The notes: generated by a model from the sequence alone, not told the origin. A stretch of 64,000 bases of DNA from Oasisia sp. SBJ-2009 (GCA_964017155.1 OZ024857.1:4596369-4660368); one strand, 5' to 3'. Shown: positions 1-13,785, counted from the stretch's first letter. A program made the numbers and translations.

Positions 1-335
1 AGCCCTGAGATGTCCTTGCAACATTAGAACTAAAATTTCTTGTGTACAATGAAGATACCCTCAGACATGCCTAAGCAAAATTACAGGAACAGGTACAAAA
101 GAGTTTTCTTAATAAAATAGGAAAACTGAAATATAAAACAAATTCCACACTAAATGACCATATGAGATTTACCAAAATTTGTTCATTAAATTATATGTTT
201 CTTATGCATAGATACAGTACCTTAAGAAATGCTTATGGAATTTTTTGAAATAGATCTTCAAACGTTTCTGAAATATGAGGCAAAATATACCAAAAGTGTT
301 CCTTCCTGAATAAAACAACAGCTGGTGTGACTAAC

Positions 336-449
336 CCACGCATGTCTTGTCAGCAGCTTTCAAGGCAAATTTTGGAGCACACTGGTCAGCTTTGCATTCT
401 GTAGTTCCACCGGCTTTCACTGTACAACTCAGGCAGTCTGAAGGGCATC
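336..449 (-). CDS. Module exon M28, copy 5 of 5 (last one in the window)
   Basis: This 114-bp, phase 1-1 exon encodes TVKAGGTTECKADQC and APKFALKAADKTC and ends with donor G/GTTAGT. The good donor shows that the gene continues to the left of the window. Sequence from position 1 matches the start of the 2.1 kb repeat unit, so further copies may follow. Confidence 0.82.
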
Positions 450-1170
450 CTGAAAACAACACCATCTCATTTACTCACACAACTAACAGCAGTTCCGACA
501 AAAGATATACATTTAGTGATTGCATTTATTAATATAGAGGATCTTGAAGACAACTCAGGCTGCAGTCAACTTTTCAAAGATTGTATGTAATAGATGTGTA
601 CTGTCCCATACAGGATAATAATCCTGTTTTATATGATACAATAAAAATGCAGAACAATATCATTAAGTTTATGCTGATCATTAAAATTGCATTATCTGAA
701 CATAAGTGGTATGCATAAATTGCACTGTTGCCATCCCAGTGTTTTGTTTTGACATAACTAACATTATAACTAATATATATACAGCAAAAATAATATTTGG
801 TTGAAGACTCCACCATGAAACGTGTTGTGTTGACCATAAGTATAACATAATGGGCAGTAAAATCATCCTAGATTGATTAAGTAAATTGTCTAGCTTTATT
901 TCTTGATGGTAACCGTGTCACGTGATAAGTCGTGCTTTTCAATGGGTAATCATCACCCAAAACTCTTACATACATACATTATATACATACATACATAAAA
1001 TAAAGCTGTAGATAAAATATATAGTTAAAACAATCCTGATAAAATCATAATTAATAAACACAATAAATTAGAAACGTGAAATTAACATGAAACAATAAAA
1101 AAAAAAAGGATTATATATATATATATATATGAATGTTTTATTAATGGCATTAATTATAAATATTTATATA

Positions 1171-2719
1171 TACCGTAAATCCTGTATTACTAGCCGCGGC
1201 TACTATTACAGTAGTGTGTAGCCGAAATGAGGACGAAAACGCAAAAGTTGGGGTGCGGCTTTAAATACAGTAATTTGCCGACATAAATTGACATTTGGGT
1301 CACAGAATTGTCAGCATAAACGTGAAAAACTTACCGAAGAAACGAAGCCGGTTTTATAAATAATACACTGTATTACAATTGCCACTTGTGCAAAACAAAT
1401 GATATAACACAGTTAATAAAATCCCATGTCCATAAAATGTTCAGATACAACGATCAGAATCTGAAAACATGTCATAGTTAAACTCCACAAAAGTCCCTTT
1501 CATCGTCGCCGTCAAAGAATGCCTTGGCTACGTTGGGGAAGGGAACGGCACGGCAGCGCCATTTCACGTATCCATAACGTTGGCAACATCATAGACCGTT
1601 GCCGTGAGTCCGCGTGCACCAGAAGATCAACATTAAATATGATGAAATAAGTCCTTTCACAGTTAATATAATCCTTTGTCATCACTATTGTAGTATTACC
1701 GCTGTCAAAGAACTCTGTCGCGAATGGCATGACGGAGTCGTTCAGTACGCGTGTAGTGTATCCGTGTCTGAGTCGTTGCCGTTACCGCTGCCGCACGCGC
1801 CGGCAAATAAATATTATGTCATCGTCCTTTGTTGGCATCAATCCAACGCCGTCTGTTTTGTTCTGTCACTAGTTTTAATCGCAGTTCAAAGATCACTGTT
1901 CACACGTTTACAAAAGCCAGGCTTCATGCCGATTGTCAAAATAACACCACACTGTAACCAGGCTTCCTAGCCAGCACTGGCGACCGAGTTAATTGCATTT
2001 GCTTTCTGTTGTTGTAACCCAGACTTGTGCCTGGGCGCTGCCTCAGACCAGGCCTGCGTTTACTTCAAAGACGCTTCCTTGCCGGCTAGCAACATTGTTA
2101 TTAAATTGCCGTCGCCCCGCCAGCTTGGGAGCGTCGCCCCGCCAGCGTGGGAGCGGACGTAACACAGACGGTCGTCCCCCTAATTAGGCCACCAGCCACC
2201 TGTGTTTGTCGAGGATGGGTACTGTAGCCTACCCTTTATAGGCGCCAGCATTATGCATGATTCTACATAAAAATCTATAAAACCAAAACTTCTTAGTTTA
2301 AATATGTGGCTACATTTTATCCCCTGGATGTATGGACATTCTGCCACCCAATTATATTCTGATAGCATGGTGAAAGTCTGGTTAATTTTTTCCCGTTTTT
2401 GTCCAAATCCACGTAGTAATATTCCGATTAAAATACATACTGTGTCGTAATTATAAATGCATTACAATAATGAGTTTCAGTTATTCATTTATGATCATTA
2501 TTAGCAAAGTTATAATTTTTTGAAACACATTAAAATGTCTCCAAATTGCGTGCGCTACGGCAGTATGTCGCACGTAATTAATGGTCTTGGCTCAAAGTCG
2601 GGGTGCGGCTTTAATTAAGGGTTTTGCCGATATCAAACAGCGCGGAAGAAATTCGGGATTTAGGTCAAAAGTCGGGGTGCGGCTTTAATTAGGGGTGCGG
2701 CTAGTAATACAGGATTTAC

Positions 2720-2723
<4 letters not shown>
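1171..2723. mobile_element. Non-autonomous DNA transposon with 26-bp perfect terminal inverted repeats
   Basis: The left end TACCGTAAATCCTGTATTAC and the right end GTAATACAGGATTTACGGTA are exact reverse complements, extending 26 bp. The motif GTGCGGCTTTAA with GGGG in front recurs at about 1252, 2600 and 2670 as a subterminal repeat. Both ends abut TA-rich sequence, so the target duplication is TA-like but not resolvable. No transposase is seen. Family assignment is uncertain; a TA-targeting mariner/pogo-type element would fit. Confidence 0.7.

Positions 2724-2782
<59 letters not shown>
2720..2782. repeat. (AT)n microsatellite
   Basis: This is an uninterrupted TA-dinucleotide run at the right edge of the TIR element. 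Confidence 0.9.
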
Positions 2783-2966
2783 CTGTATATTATATATTTA
2801 AAATATTTATAATTAATGCCATTAATAAAACATTATTAAAAAAAGAAAAATATTAATAGCAAATAATAAAATATCTATAAAATATGTGTGTAGTCCTTGA
2901 TATTCGGATGTGGCAAAATATGTCACGTGTTCCTTCCTGAATAAAACAACAGCTGGTGTGACTAAC

Positions 2967-3080
2967 CCACGCATGTCTTGTCAGCAGCCTTCAAGGCAAA
3001 TTTTGGAGCACACTGGTCAGCTTTGCATTCTGTAGTTCCATCGGCTTTCACTGTACAACTCAGACAGTCTGAAGGGCATG
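2967..3080 (-). CDS. Module exon M27, copy 4 of 5
   Basis: This 114-bp, phase 1-1 exon encodes TVKADGTTECKADQC and APKFALKAADKTC. It lies 1,046 bp from M26, so the duplicated block here is shorter than in the M24-M26 part. Confidence 0.82.
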
Positions 3081-4012
3081 CTGAAAACAACACCATCTCA
3101 TTTACTCACACAACTAACAGCAGTTCCGACAAAAGATATACCGGGTACATTTAGTGATTGCATTTATTAAATTAGAAGGATCTTCCTGACAAATCAGGCT
3201 GGAGTCAACCTTTCAAAGATTGTATGTAATAGATGAATACTGTCCCATAGGGGATAATAATCTTGTTTTACGTGATACAATAAAAATGCAGAACAATTTC
3301 TTTAAGTTGATGCTGATAATTAAAATTGCATTATCTGAACATAAGTGGTATGTATAAAATTCACTGCTACCATCCCAGTGTTTTGTTGTGACATAACTAA
3401 CATTATAACTAGTAGGTATAACAATATATTTTATTGCAAAATTACAGGAACAGACACAGAAGAGTTTTCTTAATAAAATATGAGAAATTAAAAGTTACAA
3501 ATTTTTTCGGCACTAAAGGACCCTATGAGATTTGTTTTTAATATGTTCATGACATTTATGTTTCTTGTGCATAGATACAGTACCCTACGAAATGTCTATG
3601 CAGAATTTTTAAAATAGGTCTCCAAAGGTTTCTGAGATCTGAGAGCTAACAGTGCATGGCAGATGGTGTATGCAGAGTACATTAGACCTTTGACCATAAG
3701 GACTAAAGAATATAACAATGTCATTACATTTATGCTGGACATAAGTTTTATGTGTAAAACAATTTACACAAGTCTTGTTTGGGCTGAAGCAACATCACAA
3801 AATATGCGTATAAGATCAGCAATAATATTTAGCTGAAGATTACACCACGAAAGAAGAACTCTGTTAACCAGAAGTATATGTAGGAAAAGACTATTTCGAC
3901 AAAGTGAATTAAATGGCTTAACGCACACATGTCTGATCTTTGCCTTTCTAGATACTTGGATGTGGCACAATATGTCATGTGTTCCTTCCTGAATAAAACA
4001 AGCGTGACTAAC

Positions 4013-4126
4013 CAACGCATGTCTTGTCAGCAGCCTTCAAGGCAAATCTTGGAGCACACTGGTCAGCTTTGCATTCTGTAGTTCCACCGGCATTCACTGT
4101 ACAACTCAGGCAGTCTGAAGGGCATG
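4013..4126 (-). CDS. Module exon M26, copy 3 of 5
   Basis: This 114-bp, phase 1-1 exon encodes TVNAGGTTECKADQC and APRFALKAADKTC. All six cysteines are present. It is embedded in the same intron block as M25 and M24, 2,076 bp from M25. Confidence 0.82.
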
Positions 4127-5125
4127 CTGAAAACAACACCATCTCAGTTACTCACAGAACAAACAGCAGTTCCGACAACAGATATACATTTAGTGATTGC
4201 ATTTATTAAATTTGGAGGATCTTCAAGACAAATCAGGTTGCAGTCAAGTTTTCAAAGATTGTATGTTATAGATGTATACTGCCCCATTGGGGGATAATAA
4301 TCCTGTTTTATGCAATATAATAAAACTGCAGAACAATTTCTAAAATGTTATGCTGATGATTAAAATTTCATAAAAATAAAAATGGGCCAAGTGGCCTTGA
4401 AGTCCATTGGGCTATATAGTGAGTTGGTAATTATGAATGAAATGTGTTTTGGTGAATCATAGTTAGCGCCTAGTCTCTCCACAATAATCACCTCAATGGT
4501 ATTTTCTCTAGTTATTCATGAGAAGATCACAGAAACACAGCCAAAGTTAGTCAAGATGGAGTTATCTACTTAGTGACCAGAATGCAGTTGATATCAATAT
4601 AGTATATGATATTTCATTACACAGCTACTGAGAATATTAACTTCACATGTTTATCACCCACAGGACCACACTCAACCCATTTTAAGATAATTAAATAATC
4701 ATCAAAATAAACCTGGCATTGATGTGAGAGCTTAATTGATGGAATACCAATTAGCTTTCCATGCAGGCCTGCAAGGCATTGGGAGTTATGACTAAACAAT
4801 AATCAATTATCCAGAGTGGAGGTCAAGCTTGGCAGGCTTGAATAAACAAGTATTCTTTCTCAGCCTATTCAGGCAGACACTGCCAAAATGTGGACATGTT
4901 GCTTTTGGGAAGGCCACAAAGTGCTCTTACAAAACATTCAAACAAATACTGTAGGATTTTCACCATAATCACATAATTATTATTTTCTCTGATTATTCGA
5001 ATAAAACACAGAACCACATCCATATTGTGTGAAAGCAGCAGACAATATCAATAAAAAGTATGGATTTTCACTCTATAGTTGTCTAGAATATAAATATATA
5101 GAATATATTTATAGTTGTCTAGAAT

Positions 5126-5275
<150 letters not shown>

Positions 5276-6088
5276 CAAGTAGACACCAAAGTTATATAAT
5301 CTTAGAGATACTTAAACAAACATCAAAATAAACACAACTTGCATATAAAATCAGTACTTTAAATGAACGTATAGCTTAAAACATAACATGCATTAAGTGT
5401 CCAGTATAACAGGGATCTGCTGGGAAATTGATACCTACCATGGCCAGGGACCTATAATTAGTTATGGAGTCGCCCCTATACACTCTACTGGGCTATTGAT
5501 AGAGCCCCTACCAGGGCAATTACTTACCCAGTCCCACCTATATTCAAATCAATGCAGGAGATCTGTATACAGAGATTTGATAAAATACCTGCAGAAACAG
5601 GCAACATTTTAACATTTGTTTTTTCGCAGATGCCCTGAGATGTCCTTGCAACATTAGAACTAACATTTCTTGTGTACAATGAAGATGCCCTCAGATATGT
5701 CTATGTAAAATTACAGGAATAGGTACAAAAGCGTAACTGAATAAAATAGGAAAACTTAAAATAAAAACATTCCACACTAAAGGACCATGAGACTTAAAAA
5801 GAATGTGTTCATGAATTTTGTTAGATACAGTACCTTAAGAAATGTCTATGCAAATTGTTTTAATAGATCTCCAATGGTTTCCGAAATATGAGAGATTTAG
5901 ATCACGATTGCACCACAAAAGAAGAACTCTGTTAACCAAAAGTACACGTAGGAAAAGAATATTTCGACAAAGTGAATTAAATGGCTTAACGCACATATGT
6001 CTGATGTTTGCAGTCCTTGATACTTGGATGTGGCAAAATATACCAAAAGTGTTCCTTCCTGAATAAAACAACAGCTGGTGTGACTAAC

Positions 6089-6202
6089 CCACGCATGTCT
6101 TGTCAGCAGCTTTAAAGGCAAATCTTGGAGCACACTGGTAAGCTTTGCATTCTGTAGTTCCACCGGTATTCACTGTACAACTCAGACAGTCTGAAGGGCA
6201 TC
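6089..6202 (-). CDS. Module exon M25, copy 2 of 5
   Basis: This 114-bp exon is in the same frame as M24 and encodes TVNTGGTTECKAYQC and APRFAFKAADKTC. It carries an Asp-to-Tyr change before the fourth loop and Leu-to-Phe near the end. The junction codon with M24 is Gly, because the exon starts GA and not CA. Confidence 0.82.
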
Positions 6203-7202
6203 CTGAAAACAACACCATCTCATTTACTCACAGAACAAACAGCAGTTCCGACAACAGATATACATTTAGTGATTGCATTTATTAAATTTGGAGGATCTTC
6301 AAGACAAATCACGTTGCAGTCAAGTTTTCAAAGATTGTATGTAATAGATGTATACTGTCCCAAGGGGGATAATAATCCTGTTTTATGCAATACAATAAAA
6401 CTGCAGAACAATTTCTAAAATGTTATGCTGATAATTAAAATTTCATAAAAATAAAAATGGGCCAAGTTTCCTTGAAGTCCATTGGGCTATATAGTGAGTT
6501 GGTAATTATGAATGAAATGTGTTTTGGTGAATCATAGTTAGTGCCTAGTCTCTCGACAATAATCAGCTAAATGGCATTTTCTCTAGTTATTCATGAGAAG
6601 ATCACCAGAAACACAGCCAAAGTTAGTCAAGATGGAGTTATCTACTTAGTGACACGAATGCAGTTGATATCAATATAGTATATGATATTTCATTACACAG
6701 CTATTCAAAATATTAACTTGACATGTTTATCACCCACAGGACCACACTCAACCCATTTTAAGATAATTAAATAATCATCAAAATAAACCTGGCATTGATG
6801 TGAGAGCTTAATTGATGGAATACCAATTAGCTTTCCATGCAGGCCTGCAAGGCATTGGGAGTTATGACTAAACAATAATCAATTATCCAGAGTGGAGGTC
6901 AAGCTTGGCAGGCTTGAATAAACAAGTATTCTTTCTCAGCCTATTCAGGCAGACACTGCCAAAATGTGGACATGTTGCTTTTGGGAAGGCCACAAAGTGC
7001 TCTTACAAAACATTCAAACATATACTGTAGGATTTTCACCATAATCACATAATTATTATTTTCTCTGATTATTCGAATAAAACACAGAACCACATCCATA
7101 TTGTGTGAATGCAGCAGACAATATCAATAAAAAGTATGGATTTTCACTCTATAGTTGTCTAGAATATAACTATATAGAATATATTTATAGTTGTCTAGAA
7201 TA

Positions 7203-7205
<3 letters not shown>

Positions 7206-7268
<63 letters not shown>

Positions 7269-7296
7269 TATATATATATAGACATATATATATATA

Positions 7297-7366
<70 letters not shown>
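7206..7366. repeat. (AT)n microsatellite, duplicate of 5127-5274
   Basis: Same flanks as the previous tract (GTTGTCTAGAATAGG on the left, AACAAGTAGACACC on the right), but a different internal pattern with TAGACA interruptions, showing divergence in repeat number after duplication. Confidence 0.92.
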
Positions 7367-7367
<1 letters not shown>

Positions 7368-8165
7368 CAAGTAGACACCAAAGTTATATAATCTTAGAGA
7401 TACTTAAACAAACATCAAAATAAACACAACTTGCATATAAAATCAGTACTTTAAATGAACGTATAGCTTAAAACATAACATGCATTAAGTGTCCAGTATA
7501 ACAGGGATCTGCTGGGAAATTGATACCTACCATGGCCAGGGACCTATAATTAGTTATGGAGTCGCCCCTATACACTCTACTGGGCTATTGATAGAGCCCC
7601 TACCAGGGCAATTACTTACCCAGTTCCACCTATATTCAAATCAATACAGGAGATCTGTATACAGAGATTTGATAAAAGACCTGCAGAAACAGGCAACATT
7701 TTAACATTTGTCTTTTCGCAGAAGCCCTGAGATGTCCTTGCAACATTAGAACAAAAATTTCTTGTGTACAATGAAGATGCCCTCAGATATGTCTATGTAA
7801 AATTACAGGAATATGTACAAAAGCGTATCTGAATAAAATAGGAAAATTTAAAATAAAACAATCCACACGAAAGGACCATGAGACTTAAAAAAATGTGAAT
7901 TTTTTTAGATTCTTAAGAAATGTCTATGCAATTTTTTTAATAGATCTCCAACGATTTCCGAGATCTGAGAGATTTAGCTCATGATTGCACCACGAAAGAA
8001 GAACTCTGTTAACCAAAAGTACACGTAGGAAAAGAATATTTCGACAAAGTGAATTAAATGGCTTAATGCACACATGTCTGATGTTTGCAGTCCTTGATAC
8101 TTGGATGTGGCAAAATATACCAAAAGTGTTCCTTCCTGAATAAAACAACAGCTGGTGTGACTAAC

Positions 8166-8279
8166 CCACGCATGTCTTGTCAGCAGCTTTCAAGGCAAAA
8201 TTTGGAGCACACTGGTCAGCTTTGCATTCTGTAGTTCCATCGGCTTTCACTGTACAACTCAGGCAGTCTGAAGGGCATG
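8166..8279 (-). CDS. Module exon M24, copy 1 of 5 of a tandemly duplicated exon
   Basis: This 114-bp, phase 1-1 exon encodes CPSDCLSCTVKADGTTEC, then CAPNFALKAADKTC. It differs from M25-M28 at a handful of residues (K/N, D/G and the N/R/K before Phe). Acceptor TTTTCAG, donor G/GTTAGT, which is the same weaker donor in all five copies. Confidence 0.82.
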
Positions 8280-8620
8280 CTGAAAACAACACCATCTCAT
8301 TTACTCACACAACTAACAGCAGTTCCTGCAAAAGATATACATTTAGTGATTGCATTTATTAAATTTGCAGGATCTTCCAGACAAATCAGGCTGCAGTCAA
8401 CTTTTCAAATATTGTATGTAATAGATGTATACTGTCCCACAGGGGATAATAATCTTGTTTTATGTGATACAATAAAAATGCAGAACAATTTCATTAAGTT
8501 GATGTTGATAATTAAAATTACATTATCTGAACATAAGTGGTATGTATAAAATGCACTGCTGCCATACCAGTGTTATGTTTCAACATAACTAACATTATAA
8601 CTAGTATTTGAAAAGCAACA

Positions 8621-9952
8621 ATAATATTTGGCTGAAGACTCCACCATAGTGGCAAGTAGAAGGCTATTTGGACTAAGTAAATTGTCTAATATTTGCACTC
8701 CTTGATATTTAGAGTTTATAATATAACTAATTTCGAGTTTATAACAAATGCTGTCATCGAATGGGAACGTTTTGCAGTACGATTAAGCATTTGAAATATA
8801 ACAATGCATTAATTACTCTGCGGGATGACAGTTATGATCACGATGAATACCATTTTGAATAAAATAAATAAAATAAACGTATTCACAAAAAATTAAATTA
8901 TTTTAGATTTGTTTACTAGACATGAAATTGGTTGTTGATTTTAAAGTATAGTAATTTATTAATATTTAATATGCACGAAGTATCTGTAAACTATTAATAA
9001 CAAATATTTTTTTGTTAAAGATGTTGAATTATTTCAATATTTGAATTTTTATCCAAGTTTGATCATTCATATTTGGGTAATAAATTTACATAACTGGCAC
9101 AAACTTGGTTATTTACACAAGGGATTAGTACTACAGATGTAGTGAAAAGTTTATTTACATTGGACCAGAACACAATCTCTCGATTTAATAAAATTTAATA
9201 GCAGGTATATATTTCCATTAAACTAGCTTTGCTAAAGCTAGATATTTAAATAGGCCTCAAAATGAACTAACTTACAAAAATCAATACTCAACTAACTCAA
9301 GCAAATTTCTTAACAAGTGTATTTCAGATGTTCTGTCATAAATTGAAGCATAGTGTTAGTCACGTGGCCACAGTCAAGTGTCCAAGACCTGTAACTGACC
9401 CAGGTCCTGTCCGGTAACGCGAACTGTCCAAGACAAGTTGAAGTAACTGTCCCAGGACAGGTCACGCGTCAATGCTTATACCTTAACAAATGTGTTTGAG
9501 TTGTTCTGTCATAAACTACAATTAATGCACAAAGGTTGCTTGTACACATATCCACCAGTGTCTATAGTCAGTAGCTTTTTGGGAGGCCCTGAGGTGCCCC
9601 TAGGGCTTAGGTACATTCAATCAAACACAAATTTCTTTCACTACCTTCATACCCTAAGTAACGCCTATGCAAAACTAGAGTAATGGTTTGCTAAGAATTT
9701 TGAAGAAACATTTTTGACCAATTATTAGGTTTTCAATCAAATAAATATTTCCCATGGATAATAGCAGTGCTGTAAAATACATCTACAACATATATATTAT
9801 AAAAATAGATATCCTCAACAGTTCCCGCAATATGGGAGCTAATGGCACACAGTGATAACGAAATGCAAGGAAACAATCCAGCATTATAACAGCACTAATG
9901 ATTCCTTTATGACAATGTATCAAAAACATGGTGAACAGTAAGACAGACTTAC
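8621..9952. other. Intron between M23 and M24, no gene recognised
   Basis: AT-rich sequence. Two related segments around 9308-9350 and 9482-9530 (both containing TTCTGTCATAAA) look like an old local duplication. 9395-9470 contains complementary GACCCAGGTC/GGACAGGTC segments that could pair. No exon-like frame with splice sites was found. Confidence 0.5.
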
Positions 9953-10060
9953 ATTTGCAGTTGCCTTGGGAGTCTTGAACATAATGCTGCTTGCACTTGC
10001 CAGAGACACACACAGCTCCATCAGCATTGAGGGAGCAGACTGCACAGCCCTCTGGACACA
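9953..10060 (-). CDS. Module exon M23 of the cysteine-repeat gene
   Basis: This 108-bp, phase 1-1 exon encodes CPEGCAVCSLNADGAVC, CKQHYVQDSQGNC. Six cysteines; acceptor GTCTACAG, donor T/GTAAGT. A tRNA-derived SINE lies in the upstream intron. Confidence 0.8.
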
Positions 10061-10307
10061 CTGTAGACACAACTCAGTCCTCTACAGATTTTCGCAACAT
10101 AATTCTACAACATGATCACCCTACATATTCTGTCCTCCTGCATAACAACATTTGATTGAGCATTGTATACTCCACCAGAAGCAATGATGAACATACAAAT
10201 ACTGATTGATAATGCTGCATCTGACATCTGTATTTTATACAATGAGAATGAAAAAAGATGAAGATGATTCTGATGATTTGATGCTCTAATTCATACCATT
10301 GATACCA

Positions 10308-10735
10308 TTTAGAGGTGAGGAGCGATGATCGTGTGGTAGAGTGTCAGACTGTCAATCGAGGGGCAGTGGTTCAATCCCATCTACCGCTATTTCGAAATTT
10401 AGGCAATTTTTTTCACCCCACACTTACTTGTCTTTCGGAAGAGACACTAAAAGCCGGTGGTCCCTTCTATCTGGTGTCTATGCCAGGAGAAGTAAAAGAT
10501 CCCACACAGGGGGTATATGTGTAACCTGTAGTGGACTCACTAATTGTTTGCTGGAAACCACCGGAGACCATAAACCTATCTCTTTAAACTTGCACTCATT
10601 CAATTGTTAATGACCTATAAAACTGCCCTTGGCTATAAAAACGCATAATCCACTGGTTTTGTTGCGCCACTGAGCTCGGATTCTGATGATATTGGCGCCA
10701 TAGAAGTTATTTATTTATACTAATTTATTATTATA
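10308..10735 (+). mobile_element. tRNA-derived SINE
   Basis: The 5' part holds an A-box-like TGGTAGAGTG (10334-10343) and a B-box GGTTCAATCCC (10368-10378), spaced as in a tRNA. A conserved-looking body follows (GTAAAAGATCCCACACAG at 10494), and it ends with GGCGCCATAGAAG plus a TTTA/TTAT-rich tail. There is no cloverleaf that would make it a functional tRNA. Confidence 0.65.
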
Positions 10736-10807
10736 ATCAGACCATATGTGGTGGCACATGTCTATATTCATTGATGTTATCATCACGTATAACCCCCCAT
10801 ATCATAC

Positions 10808-10921
10808 CCTTGCATGTTCCATCAGACTTCATCACATGGCCAGCATTACACTGTCCCAGAACGCACTTTGACTTTTTGGCGTCCGAATCATATGTACAGA
10901 AGCTACATCCATCTGGGCAGG
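10808..10921 (-). CDS. Module exon M22 of the cysteine-repeat gene
   Basis: This 114-bp, phase 1-1 exon encodes CPDGCSFCTYDSDAKKSKC, CNAGHVMKSDGTC. Six cysteines. Acceptor TATTTCAG, donor G/GTATGA. A LINE lies in the intron just upstream. Confidence 0.82.
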
Positions 10922-10999
10922 CTGAAATACAGATCCATACATCACAGCCAACAGCAATACTCACAACAGCACATATCTAACAGTCAAGGGTGATGGGTT

Positions 11000-11548
11000 A
11001 TTCTGATAGGTTCACTGTGCGGCTCCTTATCAATCAAATTTCATATTTTAATACTAGCATCTTAGAAATTACTTAGCCTACCATATATATCTTAATGTTC
11101 TTTTTCTGATATATTAATCACTAGTTAGATGTAGTCACATTTGCCATATGTGTGAACATAGAGGTACAAGTACACAACATGTGCCACTTTGTCTTTTATC
11201 TACACTTATCACTGTTTACACAGTTGAATGCTAAATTCAAAGTATTGACTTTCCTTAGAAATGAAGTTATGCCTAACTGTACATGTATATCACTTGTATG
11301 GCAACAAATGAGACAATATACAACCTCATATCAAAGATGAGAACATAAATAATAGTCTAAATAAGATAAAAAATAACCATGGGTCACAGATGAGAAAATT
11401 GGTGAAGCTAGAAGAAGTAGTCTCTAAGATATGGCAGTTAAGTAAAATAAACATTTCATGAGGAGCCTGTATTCTTTGTGTATTTAGCAATAACAAGATG
11501 AAGAATACCCACTGATGCTACATATTTCATATCTTAATTATACTTGTT
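11000..11548. other. Intronic sequence, nothing recognised
   Basis: AT-rich single-copy-looking DNA in the intron upstream of M22 (in sense direction). No splice-flanked Cys frame is visible. Confidence 0.4.
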
Positions 11549-13650
11549 CTAATAATAATAATAATAAAGTTAATTTCAGACAAGACGTCATCCATATATA
11601 TACATAAAATACAATTTAAAAAATATGAAAAGTACAATACATACAATCAAAGCAATGAAGTGATCAACGTAAAGATATAAGTGTAAAGTTATAAAAATTA
11701 TGAATAAATATATCATGAAATTAATGAAATACGTTGTAAAAAAAAAAAAAAAAAAAAGATTAACAAAATACAATACAAATGTTATGTGTATAATAGCGAC
11801 CTCCAGTATGTGTACATACAGCTCTTAAAATTAATATCAGTATGGAGGTAATTAATAAAAAGAAGATTATCCGACTGATGAAGACGACACATTAAGACTA
11901 AATATGGATGAACGAATGCGTTCATTAAAAGATTTAATGTAGTTGGTGGCAAACATAAAACTTGCACTACATCTTGAGGGTAAGTTGAGTAAAATTCTGA
12001 GGCTATTATTGTATGCGACTGTAGTGCTTTTGCGGCTGTATTTTTTTAATTTGCACCAAAGACTAGAATTGTACATAGGAGCGCAGAATGCTTGAAATAA
12101 AGTAATTTTGGTGGAAATATTACAAAGACAAAATTTTCGAGCTAATACATTAGCTTGTGCATAAAGGCATTTTTTTTGTCTGTGCAGTCTGGCAATGTCG
12201 TCATCATCAGTTAGGTTATTGTTGATTATATGACCAAGATATTTACATTTCGTAGTATAAGGTAATGGATGGTTATCGAGATGCATACAATGAAAAATGT
12301 TCATGTCCTGGGGTTTGTTGTCAATAACCATACAAAAGGACTTCTTGGCATTATAAGTAATATTAAACAATTCGCCATACTTGGCACAACAATCTGTAAG
12401 GTTTCTCAATCCAGCAACACTGGGAGAAAAAATACAGAGGTCATCAGCATATATCAAGTATTTGATTAAGGTGCCAGCATTAAGACAACCAATTTGTAAT
12501 TTGTTTAGATTAACACTTAAGTCATCCCATGTACACATTGAAAAGATGGGGGAAAGGATTCCACCCTGTTTAACACCATTTGAAACAGTAAAAAAGCTAG
12601 AAAATCCCTGACACCATCTGATGGTAAATTATTGGGTACCATACCAGTGGTATAGAATGCGTACAATAAAAGCTGGACAGCCACGGTCAATTAATTTACC
12701 AAATAGCTTGCTGTGGTTTACTTTGTCGAAGGCTTTAAAGGCAGCCAACATAGTAACATACATAGAAGACCCATTAGCAATATAGTTTTGAAAAAGTTCT
12801 TTTAACAGAAATATGAACATCTCAGTAGAGTGATGCTTTTTAAACCCAAATTGATTGTCACATGTAATGAGAAATGGGGTAGCCCTGGATAATATTAATG
12901 ATTCAACTAGTTTGCTAGCAATTGTGGCAAGGGCAATGGGTCTATAGTTATTATTATCTGACAAATCCCCAGATTTATTTTTAATAATGGGAGCTATGAT
13001 TGTTGTCATCATAGTATCAGGTAAAAAACCATGTATTAACAGACTACTATAAAGACAAGATAAAGAGACATAAGAATATGTAGTTTTTCGTTAGCATACT
13101 TAAAATGGCTTTATCAACAGGCATAGCAATTATTAATCCTTGTAGTTCTTTAACTTTAACAACCATATTGTCGCTAAGTTGAATATTGCTACAATACATA
13201 TCAATCTTATGAATGTAAACAGTAGACTCGGGTACAGAGTTAAGCAGTGATTGGTAATGATGAAGCCACATATTTCTGACATCTTCAGCGCCACAGGCAC
13301 CTCCAACATTACTGGGGTTAGGTTACCTGGCATTATTTGCTTGTTTGATGCCCTTCCAAAACTTTTTAAAATCATGACTGCTCAGTTTGGAAGCAAGTCG
13401 CTCAGTTTTAAGAGATTCAGCATTTTTGTCACAATGTCTTTTGTTGCGTTTAAACTGGGCATGTTTAATTTTCATTAAGTCATACAAAGGACCATGTCTC
13501 GGAACTCCCAGCAGACCGCCAGATGAGAAAGGTTTCTCTGGCAGCCTGATGAGAATCTCTGACCAGGTCGTTCCAACCAGGAACATTGAATTTTCGGGAT
13601 GTGTTATGCGTCTTAGTAGGGATGACAAGTTTGTTTTGTAGTGCACGCTT
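11549..13650 (-). mobile_element. Decayed non-LTR retrotransposon (CR1/L2/jockey type), reverse transcriptase part
   Basis: On the minus strand the RT order is present. An endonuclease-to-RT linker (13323-13646) is followed by NNNYRPIALATIASK, FKAFDKVNH near 12720, GVKQGGILSP around 12560-12600, and the catalytic IYADDL at about 12440. A thumb region runs to 11867. The main RT frame (13012 to 11867) has a single in-frame stop after WYGTQ; further frame breaks lie at 13020-13330. The 3' end is followed by an (ATT)n-like tail at 11549-11572, as in CR1/L2-type elements. Endonuclease and ORF1 are absent, so it is a 5'-truncated dead copy. Confidence 0.8.
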
Positions 13651-13785
13651 CAGAAGTGGGTAGTAATTTGATAGAAATGGTAAACGATAGAGGAAAATGA
13701 TCCGAAGATACTGATAGCGCCATTTCTGATATTAATCATAAGTTTGACACTGATATGTCATAAGAGAAGGAACAAATGAACTGAC

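Larger units (their letters stand above)
1131..2836. repeat. Long inverted repeat with AT-rich arms enclosing a TIR element
   Basis: Thirty-four bases from 1131 (AATGTTTTATTAATGGCATT onward) recur in inverted orientation near 2800-2834. Between the arms sit (AT)n tracts and the element at 1171-2723. It reads as one palindromic element interrupted by another. Confidence 0.6.

Noticed and set aside
1614..2187. Plus-strand frames of 118 and 64 codons inside the TIR element
   Set aside because: No transposase motif; composition looks like chance frames in a non-autonomous element.
10308..10400. A genuine tRNA gene
   Set aside because: A and B boxes are present, but there is no acceptor-stem pairing or cloverleaf, and a SINE body and tail follow.
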